Notes: a model not told the origin generated them from the letters alone. A stretch of 41,586 bases of DNA from Scybalousia_A sp045221575 (GCA_045221575.1 JBGUWU010000028.1:1-41586); one strand, 5' to 3'. Shown: positions 8,117 to 16,779, counted from the stretch's first letter. Program-made: numbers and translations.

Positions 8117-9487
8117 ATGGAAATAAAAAATTATATACAAGAGAATAGAGATAGATTTCTTGAAGAATTGTTTTCTCTTATTAGAATACCATCAATATCT
8201 TCCCAAACAGAACATAAAGAAGATATGATTAAGTGTGCTAATCGTTGGAAAGAGCTTTTACTTGAAGCTGGAGCAGATAAAGCAGAAGTAATGCCAACAG
8301 AAGGTAATCCTGTTGTTTATGGTGAAAGAATGATAAATAAAGATTATCCTACTGTTTTAGTTTATGGACATTATGATGTTATGCCTGTAGATCCAATAGA
8401 TGAATGGAAGACAAAGCCTTTTGAACCAGTTATAAAAGATGAGGTTATTTGGGCAAGAGGAGCAGATGATGATAAAGGCCAGTCTTTTATGCAAGCAAAA
8501 GCTTTTGAATATATGGTCCGTAGTGGCAAACTTCAATGTAATGTTAAGTTTATGCTTGAAGGAGAAGAAGAAATTGGCTCTGGTGCATTGTATGGTTTTT
8601 GTGAAAAGAACAAAGAATTATTAAAGGCAGATGTTATTTTGGTTTCTGATACTTCAATGATAAACAAAGATACTCCTTCTATTACTGCTGGACTTAGAGG
8701 TTTGGGATATATAGAGGTAAAAGTTACAGGGCCAAAAGCAGATTTACATTCAGGACTTTATGGTGGTGCTGTAGCTAATCCAATAAATATTTTATGCAAA
8801 ATAATTGCACAACTACAAGACGAAGACAATCGTTGTACTGTCCCTGATTTTTACAAAGAAGTTATAGAACTTTCACAAGAAGAACGTGCTCTTATGGCTA
8901 AGGCACCATTTGATGAAAAATCTTATCTTGAAGTTACAGGTTCTCCTTCTTTACATGGAGAAAAAGGATACTCAACGATAGAACGTACAGGTATTCGTCC
9001 ATCATTTGATGTTTGTGGAATATGGGGAGGATACACAGGAGAAGGTGCAAAAACTGTTATTCCATCAACAGCACACGCAAAGATTTCTTTCCGTTTAGTA
9101 CCTGACCAAGATTTTAATGTGATTACAGAAAGAGTTAAGAAACATATAGAAGCTATTGCTCCAAAATGTGTTAAAGTAGAAGTAACTCCTTTGCACGGAG
9201 GTTATGCTTATGTTTCTCCATTAGATTTACCTGCTTATAAAGCAGCAGAGAAAGCAATGCAAAAAACATACGGCAAACAACCAATACCAACTCGTTCAGG
9301 AGGAAGTATCCCTATTGTTGCAGGTTTTGAAAGAATTCTTGGAACAAAGTCAATATTGATGGGCTTTGGTTTAGGTAGTGATGCAATACATTCACCTAAT
9401 GAAAACTATCCTTTACAACAATTCTTCAATGGAATAGAATCTATAACATATTTCTATGAAGAGTTTGCACAATTAATGAACAAATAA
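8117..9487 (+). CDS. M20 family dipeptidase
   Basis: A 456-residue zinc metallopeptidase of the M20 family (CNDP/PepV-like dipeptidase). Metal-site motifs are visible: VYGHYDVMPVDP with the first His/Asp, RGADDDKGQ with the bridging Asp, LEGEEEIGS with the general-base Glu pair and SDTSMI. The dimerisation lid domain contains GPKADLHSGLYGGAVANP, and the C-terminal metal His is in GSDAIHSPNE. There is no signal peptide, so it is cytoplasmic and probably hydrolyses dipeptides such as Cys-Gly or Xaa-His; the exact substrate cannot be read from the sequence. It is followed 13 bases later by a nitroreductase-like gene. Confidence 0.92.
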   Translation: MEIKNYIQENRDRFLEELFSLIRIPSISSQTEHKEDMIKCANRWKELLLEAGADKAEVMPTEGNPVVYGERMINKDYPTVLVYGHYDVMPVDPIDEWKTKPFEPVIKDEVIWARGADDDKGQSFMQAKAFEYMVRSGKLQCNVKFMLEGEEEIGSGALYGFCEKNKELLKADVILVSDTSMINKDTPSITAGLRGLGYIEVKVTGPKADLHSGLYGGAVANPINILCKIIAQLQDEDNRCTVPDFYKEVIELSQEERALMAKAPFDEKSYLEVTGSPSLHGEKGYSTIERTGIRPSFDVCGIWGGYTGEGAKTVIPSTAHAKISFRLVPDQDFNVITERVKKHIEAIAPKCVKVEVTPLHGGYAYVSPLDLPAYKAAEKAMQKTYGKQPIPTRSGGSIPIVAGFERILGTKSILMGFGLGSDAIHSPNENYPLQQFFNGIESITYFYEEFAQLMNK

Positions 9488-9500
9488 AGAAGTATAAGAA

Positions 9501-10127
9501 ATGAAAAAAATAGTATTAGTATTGCTTGTATCATTGTTCGCAAGCCTGCAAGCACAAAATATAAAATTGCCAGCACCTCAAAAAGAAGGAGGTGAAAGTG
9601 TGTTGAGGGCAATAGATTTAAGACAATCTGACAGAAATTATAAGGACGGTGATATATCAATGCAAGACCTTTCTACAATACTTTGGGCTGGTTGGGGAGA
9701 ATCTCATGGAAAACGTACTGCACCAACAGCGATGAACTGTCAGGATATTGTTCTTTATGTATTCTTAGAACAAGGTATTTACAGATATGATGAAAAGAAC
9801 AATGAGTTAATCTTAATCAAAAAAGGTGATTATAGGAAACTTACAGACAGAGAAGGCGGTTTTGCAGGAAAGGTTACCAATATTGCAATAGTTTCTGACT
9901 TTGCTAAGTATGAAAGAGTAAAAGAACATCATACAAAATTTGTCTTTGCCTCAATGTCTGCAGCATACGTTAGCGAGAATATGTATATTGCTTGTGCAGG
10001 ATTGAAAAACAATCTTGGAACAGTTACAAGATATGCTGCTCAACTTGAAAAACAAGTTAAAGAAGTTCTTCCTCTGACAGAAAATGAACATATCTTCTTA
10101 TTCCAAACAATAGGATATAAAAAATAA
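9501..10127 (+). CDS. Exported SagB/nitroreductase-fold protein
   Basis: A 208-residue protein of the FMN nitroreductase fold, SagB/ThcOx-like. It begins with a clear signal peptide (MKKIVLVLLVSLFASLQAQ). The N-terminal family pattern AIDLRQSDRNYKDGDISMQDLSTILWAGWG matches the usual RRSxR..f...pl....ls.lLwaa.G, and HGKRTAPTAMNCQDIVLYV and the C-terminal FLFQTIGYKK correspond to the FMN-binding strands. Most family members are cytoplasmic or act in peptide cyclodehydration; an exported form implies a periplasmic flavoprotein of unknown substrate. It lies 13 bases after the M20 peptidase, and a strong terminator follows at 10177. Confidence 0.8.
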   Translation: MKKIVLVLLVSLFASLQAQNIKLPAPQKEGGESVLRAIDLRQSDRNYKDGDISMQDLSTILWAGWGESHGKRTAPTAMNCQDIVLYVFLEQGIYRYDEKNNELILIKKGDYRKLTDREGGFAGKVTNIAIVSDFAKYERVKEHHTKFVFASMSAAYVSENMYIACAGLKNNLGTVTRYAAQLEKQVKEVLPLTENEHIFLFQTIGYKK

Positions 10128-10176
10128 TAAAGAGTGAGATAAAATTCACAAACTATTAAAACGATAAAAACAAACC

Positions 10177-10218
10177 AACAAGCGAATACTAATATAATGA
10201 GTGTTCGCTTGTTTTTAT
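10177..10218 (+). terminator. Rho-independent terminator after the nitroreductase gene
   Basis: The arms AACAAGCGAATAC (10177-10189) and GTGTTCGCTTGTT (10201-10213) pair over 13 positions with one mismatch, with an 11-base loop and a T-rich tail (TTTATATT). Confidence 0.85.
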
Positions 10219-10248
10219 ATTAATTCAGTTGAATATAAGGTTAAAAAA

Positions 10249-10322
10249 TAAGAGTTGATTTTGGTGAAAAAAGAGTTGATTTTGGTGAAAAAAACTTGAT
10301 CTTTTTTTATAAAAATCAAAAG
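10249..10322. repeat. 21-bp phased A/T-tract array (copy A)
   Basis: GTTGAT or CTTGAT motifs start at 10254, 10275 and 10295, and an inverted ATCAA lies at 10315, so the spacing is 20-21 bp. Each unit places a T-run and an A-run about half a unit apart. The last unit, TTGATC followed by T7 and then AAAAATCAA, is nearly palindromic. It lies in the convergent gap between the nitroreductase gene and the outer-membrane protein gene. Confidence 0.75.
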
Positions 10323-10357
10323 AAATGAAAAAGATGTTGTTTTGTATTTATTTCCCT

Positions 10358-10984
10358 TTAAAATACAACACCAAGACTTAATCCACCGAACATTCTACCT
10401 GCCATAGAAAAGCAACTTTCTTTTGATATATCTTGAAATCTTCTTGCGAAGGCTCCCAATTTTATTTTGTATTCCTCGTAATTTATGTACATTCCTCCTT
10501 CTATTTGAGGTGCAAGAAGAAAACTTAGTTTATTGTCTTGTGAAATGTCATTTACTTTTATGTTATTAAAGATGGCAACCATAGGAATACAACCACAAGT
10601 CGCATATAATGACATTCTTGGATTATTTAAAGCAGCAAATCCAATGGATAGAGGTATTCCAATAGAGATATAGTCAAAACTTGCAAAGTTATCATTCTTA
10701 TTAAGTAGGTTTTTAGCAATATTATTCTCTTCTACAGAAACTCCTCCATTAATATAAAGACGATTCTCTGATATTTGTCGTTTTAATTTTACACTAACCC
10801 CATTCATAGCATAGGCAGAATTGTTATTTGTTTCTAAAATATGACGGTTTATACCTCCATATACTTCTACTTGCCAATATAAACTTTTTGTATTGCTTAT
10901 GCGAATATTTTTGGCTTGAGGAAAACAAGTGAGTGTTGTGAAATTAAGGATTAATATTATTGATAAATAAATAATCTGTTTCAT
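10358..10984 (-). CDS. Putative outer-membrane beta-barrel protein
   Basis: A 208-residue protein that I cannot assign to a named family. It has an N-terminal signal peptide (about residues 1-22) and then alternating amphipathic strands such as WQVEVYGGINRHI, RLYINGGVSVEENN, YISIGIPLSIGFAAL and IEGGMYINYEEYKIKLGAFARRF. It ends in GLSLGVVF with a terminal aromatic residue, the usual outer-membrane barrel signature. The size fits an eight-stranded barrel of the PorT/OmpW-like type common in Bacteroidota. It is a single gene on the minus strand, with an imperfect -7 box upstream. The barrel assignment is inference from strand pattern and terminus. Confidence 0.65.
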   Translation of the reverse strand: MKQIIYLSIILILNFTTLTCFPQAKNIRISNTKSLYWQVEVYGGINRHILETNNNSAYAMNGVSVKLKRQISENRLYINGGVSVEENNIAKNLLNKNDNFASFDYISIGIPLSIGFAALNNPRMSLYATCGCIPMVAIFNNIKVNDISQDNKLSFLLAPQIEGGMYINYEEYKIKLGAFARRFQDISKESCFSMAGRMFGGLSLGVVF

Positions 10985-11304
10985 TTATGGTCTTTATTCT
11001 TTTATTGTTCTAATGTCCAATAGGTCTATTTTTGAGGTTGCGAAGATAGAATAAATATGCTTATTAGTATATTCTTGTTTGAAAAAATATTTTCATCGTA
11101 CGATAAAAGTGTGATTAGGTGAAACGTCTATTCAGAGTGTTTGATGCTATTTATTTGTTTTATAAAATATTAAGATTAGAAATAAGGAGCATTTGTTTGA
11201 TGTTTTATAAGATGTAAGTAAAATATTTTGTTTTATTTCAACAATATATAATTTATTTTCTTAACTTTGCAATTATTTTATATGGATATTAAATACTCAA
11301 TAAT
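10985..11304. other. Divergent intergenic region (outer-membrane protein / atpD)
   Basis: This gene-free stretch of 320 bases separates divergent genes. The atpD -7 box TAACTTTG is at 11262-11269, followed by CA. A weak minus-strand -7 (TATCTTCG) lies near 11041-11048 for the outer-membrane protein gene. I see no hairpin or repeat of note elsewhere in it. Confidence 0.5.
11262..11269 (+). promoter_or_regulatory. -7 box for atpDC
   Basis: TAACTTTG followed by CA matches the Bacteroidota -7 consensus, 35 bases upstream of the atpD start. No convincing -33 TTTG lies at the expected distance. Confidence 0.6.
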
Positions 11305-12816
11305 ATGGAGATAATAAGTAAGGGTAAAGTTGCTCAAATCATTGGTGCAGTGGTTGATGTGCGTTTTGAAGAGGGAGAAACGTTACCTGAAATCTATGAT
11401 GCTTTAAGAGTAAAGAAAGAAGATGGTTCTTATCTTATACTTGAGGTGGAGCAGGATTTAGGAGAGAATACTGTTCGTTGTATTTCAATGGATTCTACTG
11501 ATAGCCTGCAAAGAGGATTAGAAGTGGAAAATCTTGGAGAACCAATAACAATGCCAATAGGAGAAGATATTAATGGTCGTCTGTTTAATGTTATAGGACA
11601 AACTATTGATGGCATACAAGAGGTAAGGGCAGAAAAATCTTATCCTATTCATAGAGAGGCTCCAAAATTTGAAGAACTTTCCACAGAAAATCAAGTATTA
11701 TTTACAGGAATAAAAGCCATAGATCTTATAGAACCTTATTCAAAAGGAGGTAAGATTGGTCTGTTTGGTGGTGCTGGAGTGGGAAAAACAGTGCTTATTA
11801 TGGAAATGATTCATAATATTGCTTTAAACTATTCTGGTCAATCGGTATTTACAGGAGTAGGAGAGAGAACGCGTGAAGGTAATGACTTGCTTAGAGAAAT
11901 GCTTGAGAGTGGAGTAATAAACTATGGTGAAGAGTTTCGTAAGAGTATGGAAGAAGGAGGTTGGGACTTATCAAAAGTAGATATGCAGGCCTTAAAAGAT
12001 AGTAAATGTACGTTGGTCTTTGGACAGATGAATGAACCTCCTGGTGCAAGAGCAAGAGTTGCTCTTTCTGGTCTTACTCTTGCTGAGTACTATAGAGATG
12101 GTGATGAGAAAACAGGTGGAAGAGATATTCTTCTATTCATAGATAATATATTCCGTTTCACTCAAGCAGGTAGTGAGGTTTCTGCTCTTTTGGGACGTAT
12201 GCCTTCTGCTGTAGGTTATCAACCAACACTTGCTTCTGAGATGGGAACAATGCAAGAGAGAATTACATCTACTAAGCGTGGTAGTATTACCTCTATGCAA
12301 GCAGTGTATGTGCCTGCTGATGATATAACAGACCCTGCTCCAGCAACAACTTTTACTCACCTTGACGCACAGACAGTGCTTTCTCGTAAGATTGCTTCAT
12401 TGGGTATATATCCAGCTGTGGATCCGTTGGAATCTTCTTCACGTATATTGAAAGAAGATGTTTTAGGTAAAGAACATTATGAAACAGCACAGAGAGTTAA
12501 ACAGATACTTCAACGCTATAATGAGTTACAAGATATTATAGCTATTCTTGGTATAGAAGAATTAGGTGATGAAGATAAATTGGTTGTTTCTCGTGCAAGA
12601 AAAGTTCAGAGATTTCTTTCACAACCATTCTTTGTAGCAGAGCAATTTAGTGGAATACCAGGACAATTTGTTGATATAAAAGATACTATCAAAGGATTTA
12701 AGATGATACTTAACGGCGAGGTAGATCATATTCCAGAAGCTGCTTTCAATATGGTTGGACCGATAGAAGCTGCTATTGCTAAGGGAGAAAAGATGTTACA
12801 AGAGGCTAACAAATAA
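11305..12816 (+). CDS. atpD: F1Fo ATP synthase beta subunit
   Basis: The catalytic beta subunit of F-type ATP synthase, 503 residues. The Walker A motif GGAGVGKT is at residues 155-162, the P-loop neighbourhood continues VLIMEMIHNIA, GERTREGNDL carries the catalytic Glu, and Walker B is DILLFIDNIFRFTQAGSEVSALLGRMPSA-like. The region IAILGIEELGDED corresponds to the DELSEED lever in modified form. atpC follows 14 bases later. The remaining ATP synthase genes (a, c, b, delta, alpha, gamma) are absent from the window; after atpC the next gene is an unrelated convergent glycosyltransferase, so the complex is encoded at two or more loci. Identification is certain. Confidence 0.98.
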   Translation: MEIISKGKVAQIIGAVVDVRFEEGETLPEIYDALRVKKEDGSYLILEVEQDLGENTVRCISMDSTDSLQRGLEVENLGEPITMPIGEDINGRLFNVIGQTIDGIQEVRAEKSYPIHREAPKFEELSTENQVLFTGIKAIDLIEPYSKGGKIGLFGGAGVGKTVLIMEMIHNIALNYSGQSVFTGVGERTREGNDLLREMLESGVINYGEEFRKSMEEGGWDLSKVDMQALKDSKCTLVFGQMNEPPGARARVALSGLTLAEYYRDGDEKTGGRDILLFIDNIFRFTQAGSEVSALLGRMPSAVGYQPTLASEMGTMQERITSTKRGSITSMQAVYVPADDITDPAPATTFTHLDAQTVLSRKIASLGIYPAVDPLESSSRILKEDVLGKEHYETAQRVKQILQRYNELQDIIAILGIEELGDEDKLVVSRARKVQRFLSQPFFVAEQFSGIPGQFVDIKDTIKGFKMILNGEVDHIPEAAFNMVGPIEAAIAKGEKMLQEANK

Positions 12817-12830
12817 AGACATCTTTAGAT

Positions 12831-13067
12831 ATGGAAATAAAGATATTAACACCTGAAAAGCTGCTTTTTGAAGGAGAAATTCAAAGCGTTAAGTTACAAG
12901 GCTTGAATGGTAAATTTGAGATACTTAACAATCACGCTCCAATCGTTTCTGCTTTAGTAAAAAGTGATGTAATTGTAAAGGATACTAAAGACAATGAGCA
13001 TACCTTCTCAATCAACGGAGGTATGCTTGAAATGTCTGACAATAAAATAAGCATACTTGTACAGTAG
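12831..13067 (+). CDS. atpC: F1Fo ATP synthase epsilon subunit (short form)
   Basis: A 78-residue epsilon subunit. The family's N-terminal beta-sandwich is intact (MEIKILTPEKLLFEGEIQSVKLQGLNGKFEILNNHAPIVSAL), ending in GGMLEMSDNKISILVQ. The C-terminal two-helix inhibitory domain present in the roughly 135-residue E. coli protein is absent, as in many Bacteroidota. It therefore can connect the rotor but cannot make the extended inhibitory conformation. It is co-transcribed with atpD (14-base gap) and ends 37 bases from a convergent gene. Confidence 0.93.
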   Translation: MEIKILTPEKLLFEGEIQSVKLQGLNGKFEILNNHAPIVSALVKSDVIVKDTKDNEHTFSINGGMLEMSDNKISILVQ

Positions 13068-13104
13068 TAATCAAGATTTGTAAAAAGGTTTTTCGTTAAT
13101 ATTG

Positions 13105-14085
13105 TTATTTGAGTTTATTTAAATAATCTCTATGTAGGTAGTAGTATTTTTTGATGAAAAGTAGATAACATATAGTTAGTATTATGCTTACTATAATAAG
13201 GTAAGTCCAATGCCATAGTGGAGAATTAGGTATAAGGATAAAGCCTATAGATAATAAAGCCTGTAATGTCATATATATTAATGCAACTTTAAGTTGAGGT
13301 ATTTGCAGTTCGTTAGCCATAATTTGATATATGTGTTTGCGATGTGTTGTCGTTATGTTTTCATGTAACAAAATCCTATGACCTATCGTTAAAATAGTGT
13401 CTATACCGTAGATTATAAATAGTATAATGTAACTAAAGTCTTTTGTATTTAGGATTAATTTACTAAGAATAAAAGCAATAATAAATCCCATACTTATACT
13501 GCCGACATCACCTGCAAAACACTTGCTATGCTTTCTGAAATTAAAGAAACCGAAGACAATATTGGCAAGCAAACATATAATAATAAGATTATAATTTATG
13601 AATTTCAGATTATGATTTATATATATTAATGGTATTAACACGGTGAGCGAGTATCCACACATTATACCGTTGATGCCGTCCATGAAGTTATAAGAGTTGA
13701 TGATAAATATAGATAGCATAAAGATTAGTATCATGATTACTAATGTGTTATTTGAATACATTCCTAACTCAATAATCATTAGAAATGTAGCAAGAATATG
13801 AGCAATTAAACGAATGCTAATAGGAAGGGATTTTAAATCATCTAAGAAACTTAATAAGGCAACAATGATAAGTCCTATAATAAAATAAGGGTATTGCAAA
13901 CCATAGACAAAAAACCATATTATTGAACTGATAGCAAATATTATTCCTCCACCACGAATAACTGCTTTGTTATGGGAAGAACGTTTGTTGGGCTTATCTG
14001 TTATTTTAAAATGAATTGCAACTTTAAAATAGCACAATTCTAAGATGAATAATATTATAGTTATGAGTAAATATTTATATAGCAT
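13105..14085 (-). CDS. Undecaprenyl-phosphate glycosyl-1-phosphate transferase (WecA/WbpL/MraY family)
   Basis: A polytopic membrane enzyme of 326 residues with about ten hydrophobic segments, which moves an N-acetylhexosamine-1-phosphate from UDP onto undecaprenyl phosphate to start O-antigen or capsule synthesis. Family motifs are SHNKAVIRGGGIIF (binding loop), LSFLDDLKSLP (the catalytic Asp pair), INSYNFMDGINGI and FAGDVGSISMGF (the second Asp region), with HRKHIYQ in the last cytoplasmic loop. Family membership is secure. Just upstream on the same strand is the 3' relic of an NAD-dependent epimerase, which in related loci is the enzyme that makes the donor sugar. The gene itself appears intact. 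Confidence 0.9.
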   Translation of the reverse strand: MLYKYLLITIILFILELCYFKVAIHFKITDKPNKRSSHNKAVIRGGGIIFAISSIIWFFVYGLQYPYFIIGLIIVALLSFLDDLKSLPISIRLIAHILATFLMIIELGMYSNNTLVIMILIFMLSIFIINSYNFMDGINGIMCGYSLTVLIPLIYINHNLKFINYNLIIICLLANIVFGFFNFRKHSKCFAGDVGSISMGFIIAFILSKLILNTKDFSYIILFIIYGIDTILTIGHRILLHENITTTHRKHIYQIMANELQIPQLKVALIYMTLQALLSIGFILIPNSPLWHWTYLIIVSIILTICYLLFIKKYYYLHRDYLNKLK

Positions 14086-14092
14086 GTACTTT

Positions 14093-14362
14093 TTATATCT
14101 TATAATTAGACAATACGTCTATAGGTTCCCATGATAATTCTCTCTTAGCTTTTTCGTTACTGAAGGTTAATGTTATTGTTATCTTGTTTATTCTATATGA
14201 ATTTATAGGTGCTTTATTGCCTATAAAATCTCCAACTTTTCCGATAAACTTAGCCAGCCAAATAGGCATAGATATAAGTTCTTGTTTTTCTAATAATTTA
14301 ATGTTTTTGTGAAAAAACTTACTGTTTTTTACGCTCTTAAAAAAATAGTTATTTTTCCAAAG
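14093..14362 (-). pseudogene. 3' relic of an NAD-dependent sugar epimerase/dehydratase
   Basis: Too short for an ordinary ORF call: 89 codons open between an in-frame TAA at 14363-14365 and the TAA at 14093-14095. The translation includes LISMPIWLAKFIGKVGDFIG, then LTFSNEKAKRELSWEPIDVL and the final SNYKI. This is the characteristic C-terminal end of the extended-SDR epimerases of the WbpV/GalE-like type that sit beside WecA/WbpL-type transferases. No Rossmann-fold N-terminus is present upstream; the relic stops at a perfect inverted repeat (14361-14381), beyond which lies the hydrogenase operon terminator. I read this as a gene truncated by deletion. Its stop ends eight bases from the transferase start. 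Confidence 0.8.
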
Positions 14363-14381
14363 TTATAGAAATTCTATAACT
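14361..14381. repeat. Perfect 10-bp inverted repeat at the relic breakpoint
   Basis: AGTTATAGAA and TTCTATAACT flank a single central A. The in-frame stop that closes the epimerase relic on its 5' side lies inside this palindrome, so it marks the junction between the relic and unrelated sequence. Confidence 0.8.
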
Positions 14382-14440
14382 CGTTCTTTTGTTTATACAA
14401 ACTTGGCGTTAGTTTGCTAATTCATGTTTTTGCAACATAC

Positions 14441-14471
14441 AAAAAAAGGACAGAAGATAATCTGTCCTTTT
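14441..14471 (-). terminator. Terminator of the hydrogenase operon
   Basis: An 11-bp perfect stem, AAAAGGACAGA (14444-14454) with TCTGTCCTTTT (14461-14471), encloses a six-base loop. On the minus strand it is followed by a run of seven T. It lies 22 bases past the hydC stop. Confidence 0.88.
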
Positions 14472-14492
14472 CCTTTTATTATTGAGAATAAA

Positions 14493-14972
14493 TTAGTCTT
14501 TATATTCAGCAATAATATCTTTTACTTGTTCTGGTGTTACTCTACCATAAACTTTGTCGCCAACCAATGCTACAGGAGCAAGTCCGCAAGCACCAACACA
14601 ACGCAAACAGTTAATAGAGAATTTACCATCTGGTGTCATTTCACCAATTTCAATGCCTAATTGACGTTTAAATTCATCAAGTACTTTCTCACTACCACGT
14701 ACATAGCATGCAGTACCAAGACAAACGTTGATAGGATGTTCGCCCTTTGGTTTCATTGAGAAGAATGAATAAAAACTAACTATACCATAGATTTTAGCAA
14801 CAGGCATACGCAATTCCTCAGAAATAAGTTCTTGAACTTCCATAGGTAAGTAGCCAAATTCTCCTTGAACCTTGTGAAGTATGTTGATTATTTCACCATG
14901 TGAATTGCCAAAAGAAGCACATATTTCTTTTATTCTTTCTATTTTCTTGTTATTCAATACAATCTTTGTCAT
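14493..14972 (-). CDS. hydC: Bifurcating [FeFe] hydrogenase subunit HydC (NuoE-like)
   Basis: The 159-residue thioredoxin-like [2Fe-2S] subunit of the trimeric NAD(P)-linked [FeFe] hydrogenase. The four cluster ligands are C84 and C89 (CLGTACYVRG) and C125 and C129 (CLRCVGACGLAP). An N-terminal helical bundle with QGEFGYLPMEVQELI is typical of NuoE/HndA. It is third in the operon, 28 bases after hydA, and a strong terminator follows it. It passes electrons between the HydB flavin site and the rest of the complex. NuoE of complex I is ruled out by the neighbouring H-cluster subunit. Confidence 0.93.
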   Translation of the reverse strand: MTKIVLNNKKIERIKEICASFGNSHGEIINILHKVQGEFGYLPMEVQELISEELRMPVAKIYGIVSFYSFFSMKPKGEHPINVCLGTACYVRGSEKVLDEFKRQLGIEIGEMTPDGKFSINCLRCVGACGLAPVALVGDKVYGRVTPEQVKDIIAEYKD

Positions 14973-15000
14973 GATTCTAACTTTTTTTGATTGTTAAAAA

Positions 15001-16779
15001 CTATTCATCTACTTCTTCTATAACAGCAGACTTATCAAAATAATGAGTGTGTAGAAGATGATGTGCTTTTTCTCCACATGGTTCTCCTAAATACTCTTTG
15101 TAAAGTTGTTGTATATATGGATTTTCGTGTGATTTTCTGATAGGTTTTTCCTTATCTTCTTCATATATAGCTTTCAAACGTTTTTCAACCTTTGAGAAAT
15201 CTCCATGATGATAAGGCTGACCTGCTCCACCAACACAACCACCAGGACAAGCCATGATTTCTATAGCGTGGAAGAATTCTTTTCCTTCTCTAACTTTGTC
15301 AAGAAGTTTTCTTGCATTTCCAAGACCATGAGCAATACCAATGTGGATAGGAGTTCCATTGAAATCAACAGTAGCTTCTCTTACGCCTTCTAAACCTCTA
15401 AGCTCATTGAAATCAACTTTGTCTAAAGATTTTCCTGTGAATATTTCGTAAGCAGTACGTGTAGCAGCTTCAATAACTCCTCCTGTTGCACCAAAGATAA
15501 CAGCAGCACCAGTACTTTCACCTAAAGGACGATCAAAGTCTTCTTCTTGTAAATTAGAGAATTCTATATTAAGTAACTTAATCATGTCTGCTAATTCTCT
15601 TGTTGTCAAAGAAAAATCTACGTCTGGATTACCATTTACTTTGAACTCATCTCTTTGACATTCAAATTTCTTTGCAACACAAGGCATAATAGAAACAACA
15701 ACTAAGTCTTCTCTCTTTATTCCAAGTTTTTCTGCCCAATAATTCTTTGCTATTGCTCCAAACATTTGCATAGGAGATTTTGCAGTAGAAGGAATATCAA
15801 GCATATCTGGATAATATCTTTCAAAGAAATTAACCCAACCTGGACAACAAGAAGTCATAATAGGTAGTTTTACACTCTTATCTCCGTTCATATATTTGCT
15901 GATACGACCAAGCATTTCTGTTCCTTCTTCCATGATAGTAAGGTCAGCAGCGAAATCTGTATCAAATACATAATCAAAACCGAGCATTCTAAGAGCAGTA
16001 ACCATTTTACCTGTTACTCTGTTACCAGGTTCCATTCCAAATTCTTCACCTAAGGCTACTCTAACAGCAGGAGCAGTTTGAACGATAACCTTCTTATTAG
16101 GATCAGAAATTGCTTTCATAACTTGACGAGTATTATCTACTTCACTTAATGCTCCAACAGGACAAGCTTGAACACATTGACCACACATTACACAAGTAGA
16201 ATCTACAAGTTTTTCTTCAAATGCAGTGCCGACTACAGCAGTGAAACCTCTATTTATTCCAGATAGAGCTCCAACTGTTTGCAATGAATTACAAACTGTT
16301 TCACAACGACGACACATAACACATTTGTTCATATCTCTTATTATTGCTGGAGAAACATCAACTTTATATGCTGATTGCTCACCAGAATAAGTAACTTCTC
16401 TAAGACCAAGGTCAATAGCAAGTTTTTGTAACTCACATTTTCCACTTTGAGGACAAACAAGACAATCAGCAGGGTGATCAGAAAGTAGTAAATCAACAAC
16501 TGTTCTTCTAGCCATAATAACTCTCATTGTATGAGTTTTTACGACCATTCCCTCCATAACATCTGTAGCACAAGCAGGAGCAAGATTTCTTCTACCTTCT
16601 ACTTCAACGACACAAACTCTACAAGAACCTGGACGGTTTTCAACTCCTTGACCTTTTAATTCATAGTGGCAAAGAGTAGGTATGTGTATGCCTATACTTC
16701 TTGCGGCTTTTAATATTGTAGTTCCTTGAGGAACTTGAACTTGTTTGTTATCTATTGTTAAATTAACCATTTTTTCCAT
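15001..16779 (-). CDS. hydA: Catalytic [FeFe] hydrogenase subunit HydA
   Basis: The H-cluster subunit, 592 residues. Domains in order: N-terminal [2Fe-2S] ferredoxin (C37, C53, C56, C70), the His-ligated [4Fe-4S] cluster (H102, C106, C109, C115), two [4Fe-4S] clusters (CVMCRRCETVC at 153-163 and CVMCGQCVQACP at 196-207) and the H-cluster domain. H-cluster motifs are L1 TSCCPGW (309-315), L2 MPCVAKKFE (365-373) and L3 MACPGGCVGGAGQP (509-522), all complete, including the proton-relay Cys in L1. The M3-type architecture and the HydB/HydC partners place it in the electron-bifurcating or NAD-linked group; it lacks the extra C-terminal [2Fe-2S] domain of the Thermotoga enzyme. Maturases HydE, HydF and HydG are not in the window. 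Confidence 0.96.
   Translation of the reverse strand: MEKMVNLTIDNKQVQVPQGTTILKAARSIGIHIPTLCHYELKGQGVENRPGSCRVCVVEVEGRRNLAPACATDVMEGMVVKTHTMRVIMARRTVVDLLLSDHPADCLVCPQSGKCELQKLAIDLGLREVTYSGEQSAYKVDVSPAIIRDMNKCVMCRRCETVCNSLQTVGALSGINRGFTAVVGTAFEEKLVDSTCVMCGQCVQACPVGALSEVDNTRQVMKAISDPNKKVIVQTAPAVRVALGEEFGMEPGNRVTGKMVTALRMLGFDYVFDTDFAADLTIMEEGTEMLGRISKYMNGDKSVKLPIMTSCCPGWVNFFERYYPDMLDIPSTAKSPMQMFGAIAKNYWAEKLGIKREDLVVVSIMPCVAKKFECQRDEFKVNGNPDVDFSLTTRELADMIKLLNIEFSNLQEEDFDRPLGESTGAAVIFGATGGVIEAATRTAYEIFTGKSLDKVDFNELRGLEGVREATVDFNGTPIHIGIAHGLGNARKLLDKVREGKEFFHAIEIMACPGGCVGGAGQPYHHGDFSKVEKRLKAIYEEDKEKPIRKSHENPYIQQLYKEYLGEPCGEKAHHLLHTHYFDKSAVIEEVDE

Noticed and set aside
14424..14660. Plus-strand open frame of 78 codons over the hydC terminator
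   Set aside because: It overlaps the terminator and the hydC coding sequence on the opposite strand and has no promoter or recognisable product.
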